A stretch of DNA of 64,000 bases from Monosporascus cannonballus (taxonomy: Eukaryota; Ascomycota; Sordariomycetes; Xylariales): contig QJNS01000130.1 of the NCBI GenBank assembly GCA_004154925.1, positions 151,723 through 215,722 on the forward strand. The letters are read 5' to 3'. Every line of letters starts with the position of its first letter. The first letter of the stretch is position 1. Shown piece after piece: positions 1 to 12,749 of the stretch. Below the pieces are notes generated by a model. That model searched no databases. It saw only the letters and a program-made list of their open reading frames with translations, and was not told the origin of the DNA. Both the position numbers and the translations under genes were made by a program.

Positions 1-512
1 CGAAATATAAATTTGCTAATTACAATAAAAAGGATTACTATCTAATTACGGTAATACGTTCATTAATTTAATTTCTAATCTAAATTAAAAATAAAGAATA
101 TTAATACCTAATTTTTTCCCCGGTTTAAAAAAAATGTAAAAACAATATTTTAAATTTAATCGACCTAATTATTTATTGGATTATATCGTTATAATAATTA
201 CAATTAACGATCGATAATATGTCTAGCGTATTAAAAATATCAAAAAAATAATAAACTCTAATGTACGGCTAACATTAATACCTTTTAATACGGTAACATT
301 TTTTACGACACGGAATTAGAACTTATAAAACTAAAAGTTACTTATAAGAAATACTAAACCCAATCTAAATATTTTAATTGTAACAAAACAGTATATAAGA
401 TAATAAAATACACAGTACATAAAAGATACCGTAAAGATAATTAAACACTCGTAACCGAGAGATAATTTTAAAAAAAGTAAAAAAACGAAAATAAATTTAT
501 TAATATACATTA

Positions 513-1858
513 ATGGATCAATTGGATCCGTGCGCACCCATCAATCCACCCCTCCCTCTATATTAACTTTATAACTTTAATAATACATATCTTTATTATA
601 ACCTATCTAATTAAAAAGCTATATACATTATAATATAGCTTTAAAACTAAGCTTCAAAACCTTATATACCATCCTTTAGTATAACAAACGGCTTTTAATT
701 TATTAGGAAATAAGTTAATAAGCTTTATTATAAGGCGGGGATCCAACTGTAATTACGCGTTTTTAATTATTTCGAATACGCGGTAATGGTTTTTTTCATT
801 ATTAAGTAAATATTTAAATTCGGGTTTAATCTCATAGATTTTATCCTTTAAAGCGTATCAAAAATATTCGATTAGGTTCAAATCGGGCGAATATAACGGC
901 TATTCGAATACTTAAATCCTATATCTTTCGAAAAACTCCTTAACGGCAGTAACTTTATATATTAAAGCGTTATTTTAAAAAAATGGATTATTGGCTTCGT
1001 GAAGGAAAAAAAGATTTTGCATAAAATTTCGATATAACGCCGAAAAGTTATTTCGTTACCGGGCGAATCCGGATTTCCCTCGTAAAGAACGATAAGAAAA
1101 AAAGCGCCTTTCCCGTTACATTACTATACCATCCCCTAGGCCATAATGGAAAAGGCAGCCTTCCTATAAACCTCCGAATTTACCAAATTCTGCTTATAAC
1201 GGTCCGACGATAAACGAAATACTTATTAGCCTAAACGTCCGGATACGTTTTATATGGAATATTCGTTAAACGATAAAATTAAAAAAAGATATTATTTATT
1301 ACGCGGTTTAAAAGTTTCGTTAATAAACCTTAAACGTTTACGTACGTTATCGGCCGTAACGTTAATTTTTTCGCTGCGCATTATTTCTTTAATGCGAATA
1401 TACGAAAAAAACGCCTTATCATTAACCGGCTAATATTAATACCTATTTTCCTTTAAAAATCGCAGGATATATCCCGAATATAACAACGACCTAATTAATA
1501 AAAATATAAAGTTAGACAACTTCGAATTACCCGCTAACGGTATCCCCGTAGCAAATTATGAACAGTTTTGTATATAATAAAACGTTAAAACTATTCCCCG
1601 ATTCGCTAGCGCTTTATCCTCATAACCGCGGCCATTCGGATCTGGGTTATACCCGCAGCCACGGCCCTAATCATGAAGGCCCGGGCTTCCGGATTAAATT
1701 TCTCATTAAGGCGACGGTTGGCGACGAAAACAGAAGCAGCTTTATCTAAATCCATGTTGTGGTTATTAAGTTATTGTATTTAGAAACGATAGAGGGTGGT
1801 AATATAGGTCGGAGTTGGGAGATGGAGATGTCCGAGCGTACGGATCCAATTGATCCAT
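513..1858 (-). mobile_element. Tc1/mariner-type DNA transposon
   Basis: A 1,346-bp element with inverted ends: ATGGATCAATTGGATCCG at the left and its complement at the right, one mismatch further in. It is flanked by TA at 511-512 and 1859-1860, the duplication typical of the Tc1/mariner superfamily. Removing the element and one TA rejoins the gag sequence of gypsy F exactly as seen in the uninterrupted copy A, so it inserted into F. The interior is RIP-mutated while the ends are almost untouched. Confidence 0.9.
740..1560 (-). pseudogene. Tc1/mariner transposase relic
   Basis: Minus-strand translation gives the end of a Tc1/mariner DDE catalytic domain. The phrase YSPDLNLIEYF lies at about 853-895, and a degraded DNAP-H-like box (NNALIYK, for DNAPIHK) lies about 100 bases upstream on that strand, around 985. 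Between them is VKEFFERYRI, as expected for this family. Tryptophan codons have become stops and the catalytic Asp of the second box is now Asn, both explained by G-to-A mutation. The N-terminal DNA-binding half is too decayed to delimit, so the 5' limit is approximate. No functional protein is possible. Confidence 0.75.
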
Positions 1859-4800
1859 TAGTGTAACTTAGCCCAAATACGTACCAGGCCTTTTATAGTG
1901 AAAAGTCCAATAAGGAGTGTAAAAAACCAGGAGGTTGGTTTAACAAATATTGTAAATATATTAAAAGAAATAAAAAGATAATTACGCAAATATTAGGATT
2001 GGATAAAAGAAATTTGTCACGGAACTTTTAATCGATACGGCAAAATATATGCCATATATTGTCGACGGCGAGAATATCCCAATTACGAAAACTAGAAATA
2101 ATATTTTCACGAAGGAATTACCCGTATATACTATAAAGGATTCTATTTTGCAAACAGAACTGGAAACAATAAAAACAAAAAATAATAATATTAATATTTT
2201 TAATTTATAATTTTAAGAAATGTTTATTAGTTAGTTGAAACGGAAGGCTAGCCGAAAAAAAATAATATCTGTAGAAAACCTTTTTTAATTATTATAAGTA
2301 ATATAATTATAAAACAGAAAAGACGTTGGTCCAACATATAATAAAGAAATATTACTAAAAGATTATTATAGATTTCTAGTTTTAATTGGCATTTATTATA
2401 TATTTTAATAAAAAAAGGGCATTAAGAAAAGAAATACGTTAATTTACAAGTAAGCTTTAAAATAATGTAACGTAGCTGGAGGCTTGTTGCATGCGCTCTT
2501 ATAAGGTGGATTTGGGTGTCTAAACCCTAATTGGGATTTGGAATTGTTGATCTTTTGATCTTGTGATTAGCGTCGCATCCTTGCTTATCTTACAAATAAC
2601 CATTAATACGATATATAATAAGATGCGATTAAAACAATAAGGATTTAATTTGTTTAATAAGGAAAAGAATTCCAACAAAATTAAGAATAATTAATATAAT
2701 TCGAAAAAATAATCAGCCGGCAATAACGATAGTTATAATAATTTAACGCGCTATATATGAAAATATGGATAAACCTCGGTAAATTCGAAAAGAAGTTAAA
2801 AAAAGGTTACTTATAAAAGAGCTGCAAGATAACCAAACTTAAAAAAATTAAAAAGAATTTTTAAAAAAGGTTTTAAACGCGACGATAAAAGCCGTTAATA
2901 ACTTTATTATTTTAGATATACGAATTGGAATATATTAATATCCTGTTATAATAAATTAGGGAAACTTTAGAGTGAAATTATATTGTAATAAACGTAATTA
3001 ATAGGCTTAAATTTCTATTACAATACAAATCAAATCTTTATATATTTATATATGCTGAAAATTATGAATTCGCTTACGATAACCCGAAAATCACACACAA
3101 AATTAATTATTTCGAGATATTTATCCAAGGACGATATTAAATAATTAATTTCGATATCGTGTTATTCAGGAATTACGATATAATCTTTGGATTACTATAA
3201 TTAGGTGAATTCGAAATTTTGATTAATAAAGAGATTAGCTAGGTAAAAACCACTTTATACCTTATTAACGGATAAAAAGAAATTAAGAATTTAAGATTCG
3301 ATCGAAAATAGCAACGAATATAAATATAAGAATATAACAAAACTTTACAAGCTAAAGAAATAAAATATAAAAAAGAAAATAAGTATTAAAGAAAAATACA
3401 ACACATTGTTATTATTCTGAGGCCGAAATTAAAGAAACTAAATAACGATATAAGCAATAATTCCAAAAATCAAAAAATCTCATTAATGTATTATTATAAC
3501 ATTACCGATATAAGTAATTTTTCAAGAAACCACTTGATACGAAATTCTTAGAATATAATCAATAAAATCATAAAATAATCTTTAAAGAAGGATTTTCGAC
3601 GAAGATTTACCTTATTTATAACCTTAACAAAAGCAAATTGCGCGCTTTTTAAAAATACCTTGAAAATCGGGTTTAAAAAAGATAAATTCGATTTTCGAAA
3701 TTGCTAGCAGAATATCTTATATTTTTCGTATTAAAAAAAGAAAAATTGCGATTTGGGGTTAATTATCGATAACTAAATTACGTTATAATTAAAAATCGAA
3801 TATTGTTATTTCTGATTTCAGAAAAAAAATACCGACTTTATCGAACTAAATAATGCGTAACATTCGATCTTAAAAATAAATATAGCCTTATTAGAATTAA
3901 AAAGAATATAAATAAAAAACAGCTTTTAGGACGAAGTGCGGATTATTTAAGTATTTAATTATATTAATAAGATTTATAAATGTATTAGTAAGTTTTAAAC
4001 GGATAATTAATTATATATTACGAAAATACCTTAATATCTTTGTTATATGTTACCTCAACAACATTTTTATATTCTCAAAAACCCCAAAGATATACATAAA
4101 ATACGTTCTTAAACTTCTTTAAGCTTTATAATATATAAGTTGGCTTATTAACGCAAAAAAGAATTAATTCCATATATAAGAAGTAAAATATTCAGAACAT
4201 ATCATTATCCAGAGATATATTAGAATAAACCCTAAGAAAGTCGCTGTAATCAGAAAATGGTAAACGCCAATCATTATTAAGAAAACACAGGTATTTTTAA
4301 ATTTGTGAAATGTTACAAAGAATTTATTCGGAACTTTAAAACGATAACTATACCTCTAATTAATTTTACGAAAAAAAGTTAAATAAACGTGCGAAATAAA
4401 AACACGATATAAATTATTACAGATACGATTATTAACGAATTAATATTAATGATATACAATTTAATACGTCCTGTTAAACTAAAAACCGATATTTCGGATT
4501 ACGCGTTAGTCGTAATAATCGGATAATAAAATAATTAAGGCAAACTGCACCCTATTATATTTTTTCATATAAATTAAAAGAAACCAAATTTAATTACGGC
4601 ATTTTAAAAAAGAAGTTTATGGCTATTATTATGGCCTTCTGAGAGTTCAGGTACTTCTTAAAGAGAAATTTGTACTAGATTAAAGTTTTTACGGATTACC
4701 AAAATCTTACCCGATTTATTTCGACTAGAAAACTTATAAAATGATAATTTCGTTACGCGAAAAAATTGACAAATTTCGATTTCGTTATTATCTATAAGAA

Positions 4801-6289
4801 AACTTAAAAAACCGCAGAGCCGATATTTTAAGCAAATAATCAAATTTCGAAAACAAATTAAGTAAAGTGAGCCATATAAGTTTTAATACTATTACGGAAA
4901 GAAATTTGCGCCATCGACAAATTGTGATAATTTAGACAATACCTTTTAAAATATATCAGAAGATCTAGCAATATAACGTCGGTTTTCTAGAAGACTAAAA
5001 AATGGACAAAATACATGTTTTAAAAAAATACTAAAAGAATTTAGTACAAGATGTATACGAATATTAATTATATAGATATTTAGGAATTCACAAAACTTTA
5101 AAACGGGTTTTACGGATATATTCTTTACATAATATAAAATTAACGATATTAAAAATCATATAGTAATAAGATATTTGCGCCAGAATAAAAACTCGATGAT
5201 ATAAGTCATACAGAAAGTTATAGCTATTACCAGTTACAAACTCACTATAGTTCTTAATTATATTCAGCTTTATTACTAAACTGTTTATGTTAGAAATTCC
5301 AGTTACAAAAATACATTACGATATCATTTTCGTAATCGTCTACCGATTTACGAAATCTTCTTAGTTTTTTATCATATTCCGAGAATATAAACGCCAAATA
5401 AATGGCATATAATTTTTTAAATACACTTTTAATGTATGCGATTTACTAATAGAAATTATTTCAAATGCAGAATTAATATTTATATTCAAATTTTATCAAG
5501 GCCTTATAATATAAATTGGTCTAAATTACAAGTTTTTTAATATTTTCAGATTTTAAATAAATAAATAAATAAAACGAACGAACTAAATGTTGAAAACTTA
5601 CTTACGATATTATATTAATTACGAATAAAATAATTAGGCTAAAAAATGTTAATCGTATAATTGGCTTATAATATTAATTATTAAGAAAACATTTAAATAA
5701 TACTAATAAATGTGAATATTGATTTTATTTCAAAAATTTATAAAACAACACGAGACGGTAGTTTAATCAATATTAACATAATATTTACGTTAAATAATTT
5801 CGATAATTATATCAAAAACTAAAAACAGAAATAGAATTCGCACGAAATCAAATAAGCAAATATTATAACTAAACAAAATTACTCAGCAAAAAACTAGATT
5901 TCAAATATATCCGTCTACACAATCGCTAAAAAAGCCTTAGAAAATAATTACCATTTAGAATTTCCCCTTAAGGTGAAATTTTATCCAATGTTTTATATTT
6001 CTTTGCTCGAGCTAACGGCAAATATTATCGTAATATGCGAAAGATAAAACCGTATAAAAATAAAAGGCGAATAATTATATGAGATGGATAAAATATGCGA
6101 TATAAGAAAACAAAACGGATTTACCTAATACTTAATTAAGTAAAAAAAGTACCCGGATTTCGAAAACACCTGGGAACCTGCTAAAAATTTTATTAACGTC
6201 GAAAAAGGCAAAGCCGAAAACTTCCTAATTAATAGTCGATTAATCCGTAAAACTAATGCTGGATTAATCGGAAAGAATAACGAATAATA

Positions 6290-6678
6290 ACGACATGGCT
6301 TTTACGGCCTTTGCCGATACGGTCTTGGTGGTCTTTAGCTTAACTTATTTTTTTTTGACGTTCCAATTTATCCAATTCCTTCAGAGACTAAAGACCTCGG
6401 GATAGCGTACGTACTATACGGTCGGCCCATAATTTCTTTTGTTTTCGAAGCCGGCGAACCTTAACCTGCGCTTGTTCCGTTTTTTTTTCAGCTTTTTCGA
6501 ATTCCGCCTTATCTTTAAGGTAATTAAAAACGCGTTTTTCGAATTAAGAAATAAAAAAGCTGTCAACGTCGTAAAGACCTTAGTTCCGCGCCATATATTT
6601 TTCGTAACGGAAAAAATCGGACAAAAATATCCGACAAAATAATCAACCGCAACAAATATCATACGAATATACAGGCAT
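6290..6678 (-). pseudogene. Antisense zinc-cluster/coiled-coil ORF of element F (relic)
   Basis: Lies between the end of pol and the 3' LTR of F, on the strand opposite to gag-pol. From an ATG at 6678 the frame holds a cysteine cluster (6663 down to 6571) with spacing C-x2-C-x5-C-x9-C-x2-C-x7-C when TAY codons are read as mutated TGY; two cysteines are still TGT. A helical stretch follows, ending in LRKQKKLW and then SLKELDKLERQ at about 6,450-6,345. Two in-frame stops are at positions where CGA, CAG or TGG would be expected. Elements A, B, C and D carry counterparts. I know this style of short protein (Cys cluster plus helix with LRKQKKLW) as common unnamed proteins in fungal proteomes, but its function is unknown to me. 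Confidence 0.7.
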
Positions 6679-6828
6679 TTTTACAAGGCGAAAAATAATA
6701 TGTTTAAGTTATTCTGCTTTTTCGTTTTTTTGTTAATCGGCTTTTTAATACGACCCGATATAGTAGTAAAAAGATTTACAAAAGGAAAAAAAGTTTTCGA
6801 AACTAAAATTACGGGGAGAAAAAAATCG

Positions 6829-7186
6829 TATTATAACTTAATAAGTGACGGCTTTGGAAAGCGGTTGCGATAAGAAAATACGTAAGCCATATATATGGGT
6901 CCAGTTACGTAATAGCTCGACAGGATTTATCTTAAAGCTCGTAAAACCAGATTTAACAGCGTAAAAGGAACCAAATATAATACGTTCGTTATTTCTATAT
7001 TATAAATAATTTTAGCTTGCAACAAAGTATTTATTAATTTTGATCGTTTACAATATAACTTTAGTATTCTCGGTATTACGAAACGTAATCAAGTTATTTT
7101 ATTGCTTCAGAGTCCTACAATACTCCTGACAACATAAACTCGTAGGACTGAGGTTTAATAGTTCGTCAAACCGCTTAGGAGTTACA
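6829..7186 (+). repeat. 3' LTR of element F
   Basis: 358 bp, starting TATTATAACTT (a mutated TGGTATGACCT as in element A) and ending AGGAGTTACA. It shares its right half with the LTRs of A-E. A purine tract ends directly before it. The matching 5' LTR is outside the window, so the flanking duplication cannot be tested. Confidence 0.85.
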
Positions 7187-9375
7187 ATATTATCAAAAAA
7201 GGTTAGAAAACAAAAACATACATTTACAAAAAAATTACGACAAGGAAAAAACATTCATAGTTTTCGAAATTAAGAGATCGAAAAAAAAATAAATATAAGA
7301 CTTTATATGAAAAACAAAACTACGTAACTAAATTATATTCTTTTCGAATATTAAAAGAAAATGTGTAACGTTATAATTCACATAAAATCTGAAAATAATT
7401 TCGTTTTTCCAGTAATAATAGGAAAACACTCAATTTTCTAAAAATATAAATTAAAGTTGTATAAATTACATATAATGAATAACAATGGATCAAAGTGCGA
7501 ACACGGACAAATATTTCCTAAAATTTAAAATGTTTTATTCAAATTCAAAAATACTGAAAATAATGTTTATTAGATATAACAAATATTTATAAACGTAATA
7601 TTATCCTAGAAATACCCTGTTCTCATTTTAATAATGTACGGATTAACTAAGAAGGCTAATTAATTTTTTAAAATTTTAAAATAATAGTTAAAAGAGCGTT
7701 GTACAAAATCTGTTATATAAGTAAAAAAGTACAGATTCCAAAATAAAGAATAATAGGAATTTCGAAATATCGCAGCTTTAAAGACTTTTTTTAAAAATTA
7801 AAAAATATAAGTTATTATTATACGATTAATAAATTACCGAATATTTATTAAAAAACATATTATTTTAAATTGTACAAAACGTATTATAGAAATTTAAAAA
7901 AAGTAAAAACTTTACAATAAAGTATACAACTATATTTAAAAAAACATATATTTAACTTTTAAAGGTTTCAGCGAATTATCATGTTTCTATGATATTTAAA
8001 TTTAACAATAAAAATTAAAATATCCATTAGAACGAAAACTTTATTTCTTGAAATATAACAAATTATAAATAATTAAAAGATATTATTATTAGAAATGGAT
8101 TTTTTAAATTTCTATATATATCCTCAATAAAAACGTTAATAGAACGAAATAACTTTCTGTATTAAATGTCCGAAACGATTATTATCGAATTAAAGTTTTT
8201 TAAGAAAAGACATACAAACCGCGTTTAAAATAATATAGAAAGTATAAATATCGAGTTATACCTGTGAAATTTATTAATAGCTCTGCAAGTTTTCAGCAAT
8301 TAATTATAGTTAGTTTCAAAAGATTTATAAATAACTTTATATTTATATACTTTAACATTATACTTATTTAATTACAGAATTTAAGAAAATACAAAAAGTG
8401 AATCGCCCAAATACTCCAATAATTAGATCATAGAAATACCAGAACTAACTGGACAAAAATGTATAGCATATCTAAAAACTACATTTTGTAGGATTTAAGT
8501 TTACTTCCAAATTTAGAATTAATTTTTTAAGCAAATAAGCACCAAATTTAAATTTTTCATAACATATTATCTTTAAACGGACGTTCATAGAAAACGACTT
8601 AATTGAACCTTATAATAATACCTTCGATATTATGTAAATTACTAATAAAATAATTACATAAACTTTTCTTATTAATATAAGAAACTTATAATATATTAGT
8701 TAACGAAAGTCTGGACGTATTTCTCTATAATGCTAAATATAGTAATAATAAAAAAACTTGAAAACTAAAATAATTATTTATTAAGTCTTTAAAAGTTATT
8801 ATAATGGCCTCATAAGCGAAAATCCTAATAATAAAAATTAAAATAATTTAACTTCGTGTATAGAAAAAATCGCATGTCCTTTAATAAAAGATAATCTAAT
8901 ATTACGACAAGAAGAATAAAAGATTTAATTTTATTAAAAAGAAATAAAATTTATTTACTGCGCGAAAGGTAAAATACAACCTTGAATATTTTACAGATAA
9001 AAACGGAAAAACTTAACCACAAATTTAATTTCAAAACGCTTAATTTGTTCAAAATCGACGAAATTAATTCCAAATCGAATTATCGATTATCGTTACTTGA
9101 AAATATAAAAATATATCTTATTTTTTAAGTTTTCTCAAACAAATACAATGAAACTCCCTTTTAAAAATAAGTTTAAAAATTAAAAAGAATGATAACAATA
9201 AGTACGAAGTCAAGAAAATATTAGATTCTCAAATGGTTAAAAATAAAATTCAATACTCAAGTAAAAACAGTATTTATAAGAAGAAAATATTTAAGAATTA
9301 TTTAATGACTTAATAAACTCGATAAATCCAATTAACATATTTAACTGCTAGAATTTTAACAGACCGTTTCTAGGG
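7187..9375 (+). pseudogene. Chromodomain-type gypsy integrase relic
   Basis: Decayed pol 3' part of a second gypsy lineage. Around 8,540-8,730 the three plus frames together spell an integrase core end: F-x-T-Y-x-x-x-T-D-V-H-R-K-R-L-N (family: AYHPQTDGQTERLN), then YLRYYVNY and later a degraded FAYN-NES-type motif. At about 9,205-9,260 a chromodomain start reads EVKKILDSQMVKNKIQY, followed by degraded ENxWE-like and REF-like positions up to about 9,370. A chromodomain after integrase is typical of chromoviruses. I could not find its LTRs or TSD, so whether it is a fragment or a truncated element is open. The first 0.8 kb is only tentatively included. Confidence 0.6.
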
Positions 9376-10359
9376 CGGCTAAGGTTGTAAGTAATAACGG
9401 TTTCTTACCTAAATATAATCTTATTTTAATTTATCGAAAAAACTAAAAGCTTTCGTTATAGCTTATTTGTTTTTAAAAAAGGTTAGGCTTATTTTGCGTT
9501 TATATAACGGTGTTGTTAATCTTCTTATGTTTTAATTAATCAGTTTATATTTTTTAAACAATAATAATTATAATATATTTTTAAAACTTCTTACTAATAT
9601 CGTGAATATTTTAAATCGATTAATAAATTTCTATGATTTTTTCTTTCGACGACGAAATCTCATTTTTTAACGTTAACGTTAATTATTTAATTCCTTTTTA
9701 ACAACTGTTTAATACGTTATGAAGCCGTTTTCAACATTATGTTATTCTTTTTCAAATAATTGCGTTTTTTCCCATTTTCGTTAAAGAATCTATGGTTAAA
9801 ATATTATAAGCGAGACATTAACAATAAGTGCAACAATTACTTTTCGAAATATCAAAAACGTAAAAATATTTAAAACTACTTAAACCAATATAATTTGAAC
9901 AGAAAAAACCTTTAAACCCGAATTTCATAATTAAATCAACCGGAACGTTACAGAAGTCCCGTTAATTTAAACGAAGCGTTTTTTTGAAATACGACTGATT
10001 ATAATAAAATTAGTTAAAAAACCTCCAATAAACTGTTTTCGATAAACGAAACGACTATTAACAGTTGTTATTTCTAGGATAAAAATTCTTAAAAAGAAAA
10101 AAATAATATTATAGAAACAAAGATTTTGAATTCGAAAAAACCTATCTTGAAAACCTAGCGCGGACTTATTACGGCTAAACTCTCGAATAAAACAGTTTGG
10201 CTTTTAACATAATTTATTAAATTTAGAGAATTTAAATAATCTGTGACCAGGATATATAACTTAAATAAATTTACGACATATTTATTAAAGCGAAAGAAAA
10301 ATATATTATACATCGTTTTTTTCTATAATATGAATAGGTTTCAGCCGTAATATCCCTTA

Positions 10360-10790
10360 TTTCAAGTGACAAGAACCAATACGCATAACATAAGACAAAC
10401 ATAGAAAAACGAACTAACAAATAACAAATACAAACAAAGTATATAAAAACACCAAAAATTCCAGTATCTCACAATACATTGTAAGTCAAACTCAAACATT
10501 AATTTTACATTTACAAAATGGCCTTACGAACCATATTACCAAGCCAGTTATTCCAGGTAACAATATCGACCCAGGTATTAATATCTAATAACTCAGATAC
10601 ACTTTTTGATTTTATTGTCCCAGATATACCAAAAACGGCTATAAATAACTGGGTTTTAGAAAAATAACCAAATAACTTTTTCGACTTCGAAGTAGGAGTT
10701 GCCAATACCGTACAAACCATACCAAATATATATAAAAAACTCTCCAAAATGAGTTCTAGAGGACCTACTTGCCGATAATACGGGCCTATT
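10360..10790 (+). other. RIP-light patch with leader-like DNA and a short ORF
   Basis: Unlike its surroundings this patch keeps many CA, AC and CAA steps. It reads like a C/A-rich untranslated leader (about 10,360-10,517) ending at an ATG at 10518. The following frame runs 46 codons (MALRTILPSQLFQ...) to a TAA, and continues open after it for about 40 more codons. The opposite strand also has an ORF (10747-10511). I do not recognise either product. It may be the 5' end of a single-copy gene or element fragment that escaped RIP. Confidence 0.35.
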
Positions 10791-11410
10791 TAGATTAACG
10801 ACGAAATCTATTTTTGTGATATATCCGAAATGCCATTTAAACCTACAAAACTTTATCGTGGAGATTAACAATTTTATTTTCTAATAATATTACGCAATTT
10901 ACAAAAAATATAAAAACAGTACGCTATATTTTTACTTAATTGGAAAATAAATATAAAAAAAGAACTTAAAGAACTCTCGATATTTTAATATTAAAGGTTT
11001 CCACCCAAATATCGCTAAAATACGTAATAGGTTAAGAGTTTAGTATTACTTCTATAAAAATAAAAAACGTTTAACCCATATCGGCGGCGATATAACGGAA
11101 CTGAAATCTTTAAAAAAAAGTTAAAAAAAACTTTTGATTAATAACGACGATAATTACCAACCGAAAGAAATTTATTTTTCGCTTTAAGTCGGACGCACCT
11201 AAAAAGTTAATACTTAATTACGGCAACACACGTTTTTATATAAACGACCACTTCAAACCTCCGATATTAACATATATTCCACCGAAACTTAACGGAATAT
11301 AGGACTTACCAGAAAAAGCCTCCGATTAGGTTAAAGAAAGCTTAAAAAATCCCTTATGTAAATCAGGATTTTAATTAAAAGTTACCTTTTGCTTATTTCT
11401 GGAGGCCAAC

Positions 11411-11545
11411 CCCCCCTAAATGCTCCCCTTTCTAAAAGTTCGCCAAAGCTTATTAGAAGGGGGGGGAAAAACCTTCTTAGGAACGCCAATAGCGTAACAA
11501 TAACCAAAGATAACCGCAAACGGCCCCCCTAACGGGGGCCTAAAG
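11411..11545. other. Two GC-rich hairpins in AT-rich DNA
   Basis: A first inverted repeat pairs CCCCTTTCTAA (11425-11435) with TTAGAAGGGG (11453-11462), next to C7 and G8 runs. A second, GGCCCCC-CTAAC-GGGGGCC (11522-11540), is a perfect 7-bp stem with a 5-base loop. Runs of C followed by C are poor RIP targets, so these may be remnants of a GC-rich sequence. No terminator, MITE or RNA family could be assigned. Confidence 0.4.
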
Positions 11546-12749
11546 TAATGGCGTAAACTAGGTAAATTTTAAAACTAACGAAAAAATACCGCGTTAGAAA
11601 TCATTATATCTATATAGAAAAATATCTACATATAAAATAACATAAGTACGTTTATTAAAACATTATATTTATATCGTAGAAAAGTAAGAAATTACTTTTA
11701 TATTATCCTTGTATCATAAATATATAATGGTAAATAATATACTATTATATAACAAAAAAATGTTAAAATATTATATATAAATATTCGGCTATTAACAGAG
11801 TTTTCCCGTTACGGATAAATACGTACGGAAATTACATTTTCCTAATTGGGAATTATTATGCATATACTTAATTAACGAAAGTTTACGCTTTTATGCAAAA
11901 ATATATATGAGATAAATAAAGGGAAATTATATTTTTAGAAAGGTACAAAAACTTTTATTAGTAAAAATAAAAAAAGCAAAAATACCAAATAATAAAACAA
12001 AGATATTAAATTTATTTTTAAACGATATAAAAAACGACGATAGTTATTAATATTAAACATTAAATTTCTTTTAATAAAATATAGCCCGAATATTCCCAAA
12101 TTTTTTTATAAATAACGCGTATTTCGTAACCCGATCCAAAATAACAATAAAAATATTCGATTAACTCAATTGTTTAATTAATAAAGTATTAGGCCGAAAA
12201 GAGATTCGAAATTAGGAACCCGAACGCTTATACATTAATAATTTACCTTTATTTTCGGAATTAATATTTATTAAAAATAAATCGGATAACCGAAAAATAA
12301 GTTTAACAAAAAAAACGGGAATATAAACTATAATAAGGAAATAAATTTTAAAATTAACCTAAATATCTTCCGTAACACGCCAAAATTCATTGACGTTATG
12401 TCTAAATTCCAGCTTCAATAATATTCGAATATAAACATTAAAAAGTCGGTTTTTTAAATTATTAATCCCATAAATAAAATACTTATTATAAATCCTGTTA
12501 ACGAAAACGCGTTTTTTAACGTTACGCCAAATAGGTTAATAGATAAAAGCTTTAGGTTTTATATGCTTTAAAATAATACTATCACTAAGTAAAAACTTAA
12601 ACGCGCAAATATTCTTAACCCTTATAAAATCAAAAAAACGCCTAACGGATTTAGGGAACCGTTAACAACCGGAAAATCCAAGGACAAAAATATTATTACC
12701 TGGCCCAATATAAACCAGAATAGCTAAAATATATATCATATAATTACGC

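Larger units (their letters stand above)
1..7186 (+). mobile_element. Gypsy-type LTR retrotransposon F, 5' end outside window
   Basis: Decayed Ty3/gypsy element read on the plus strand. Bases 1-510 match the gag region of element A (reverse complement of about 47,300-47,680). Gag continues after a mariner insertion at 1861, and the retropepsin region lies near 2,900-3,330. The reverse transcriptase motif at 4051-4062 reads YLNN, where the family has Y-x-D-D; both Asp codons are changed by G-to-A. Integrase follows (phrase IFVIVYRFTK near 5,310-5,370). A purine-rich tract precedes the 3' LTR at 6829. The 5' LTR lies beyond the window start. An antisense ORF sits between pol and the LTR. The element cannot be autonomous. 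Confidence 0.9.

Noticed and set aside
331..537. 68-codon ORF on minus at 331-537
   Set aside because: It is the antisense of gag of element F and runs into the mariner end; AT-rich hydrophobic composition, no family.
6439..6642. Sense-strand ORF (67 codons) before the LTR of F, similar to one in A at 28509-28306
   Set aside because: The similarity follows from the conserved antisense ORF on the other strand; the antisense frame keeps the Cys spacing and helix motif, the sense frame keeps no motif.
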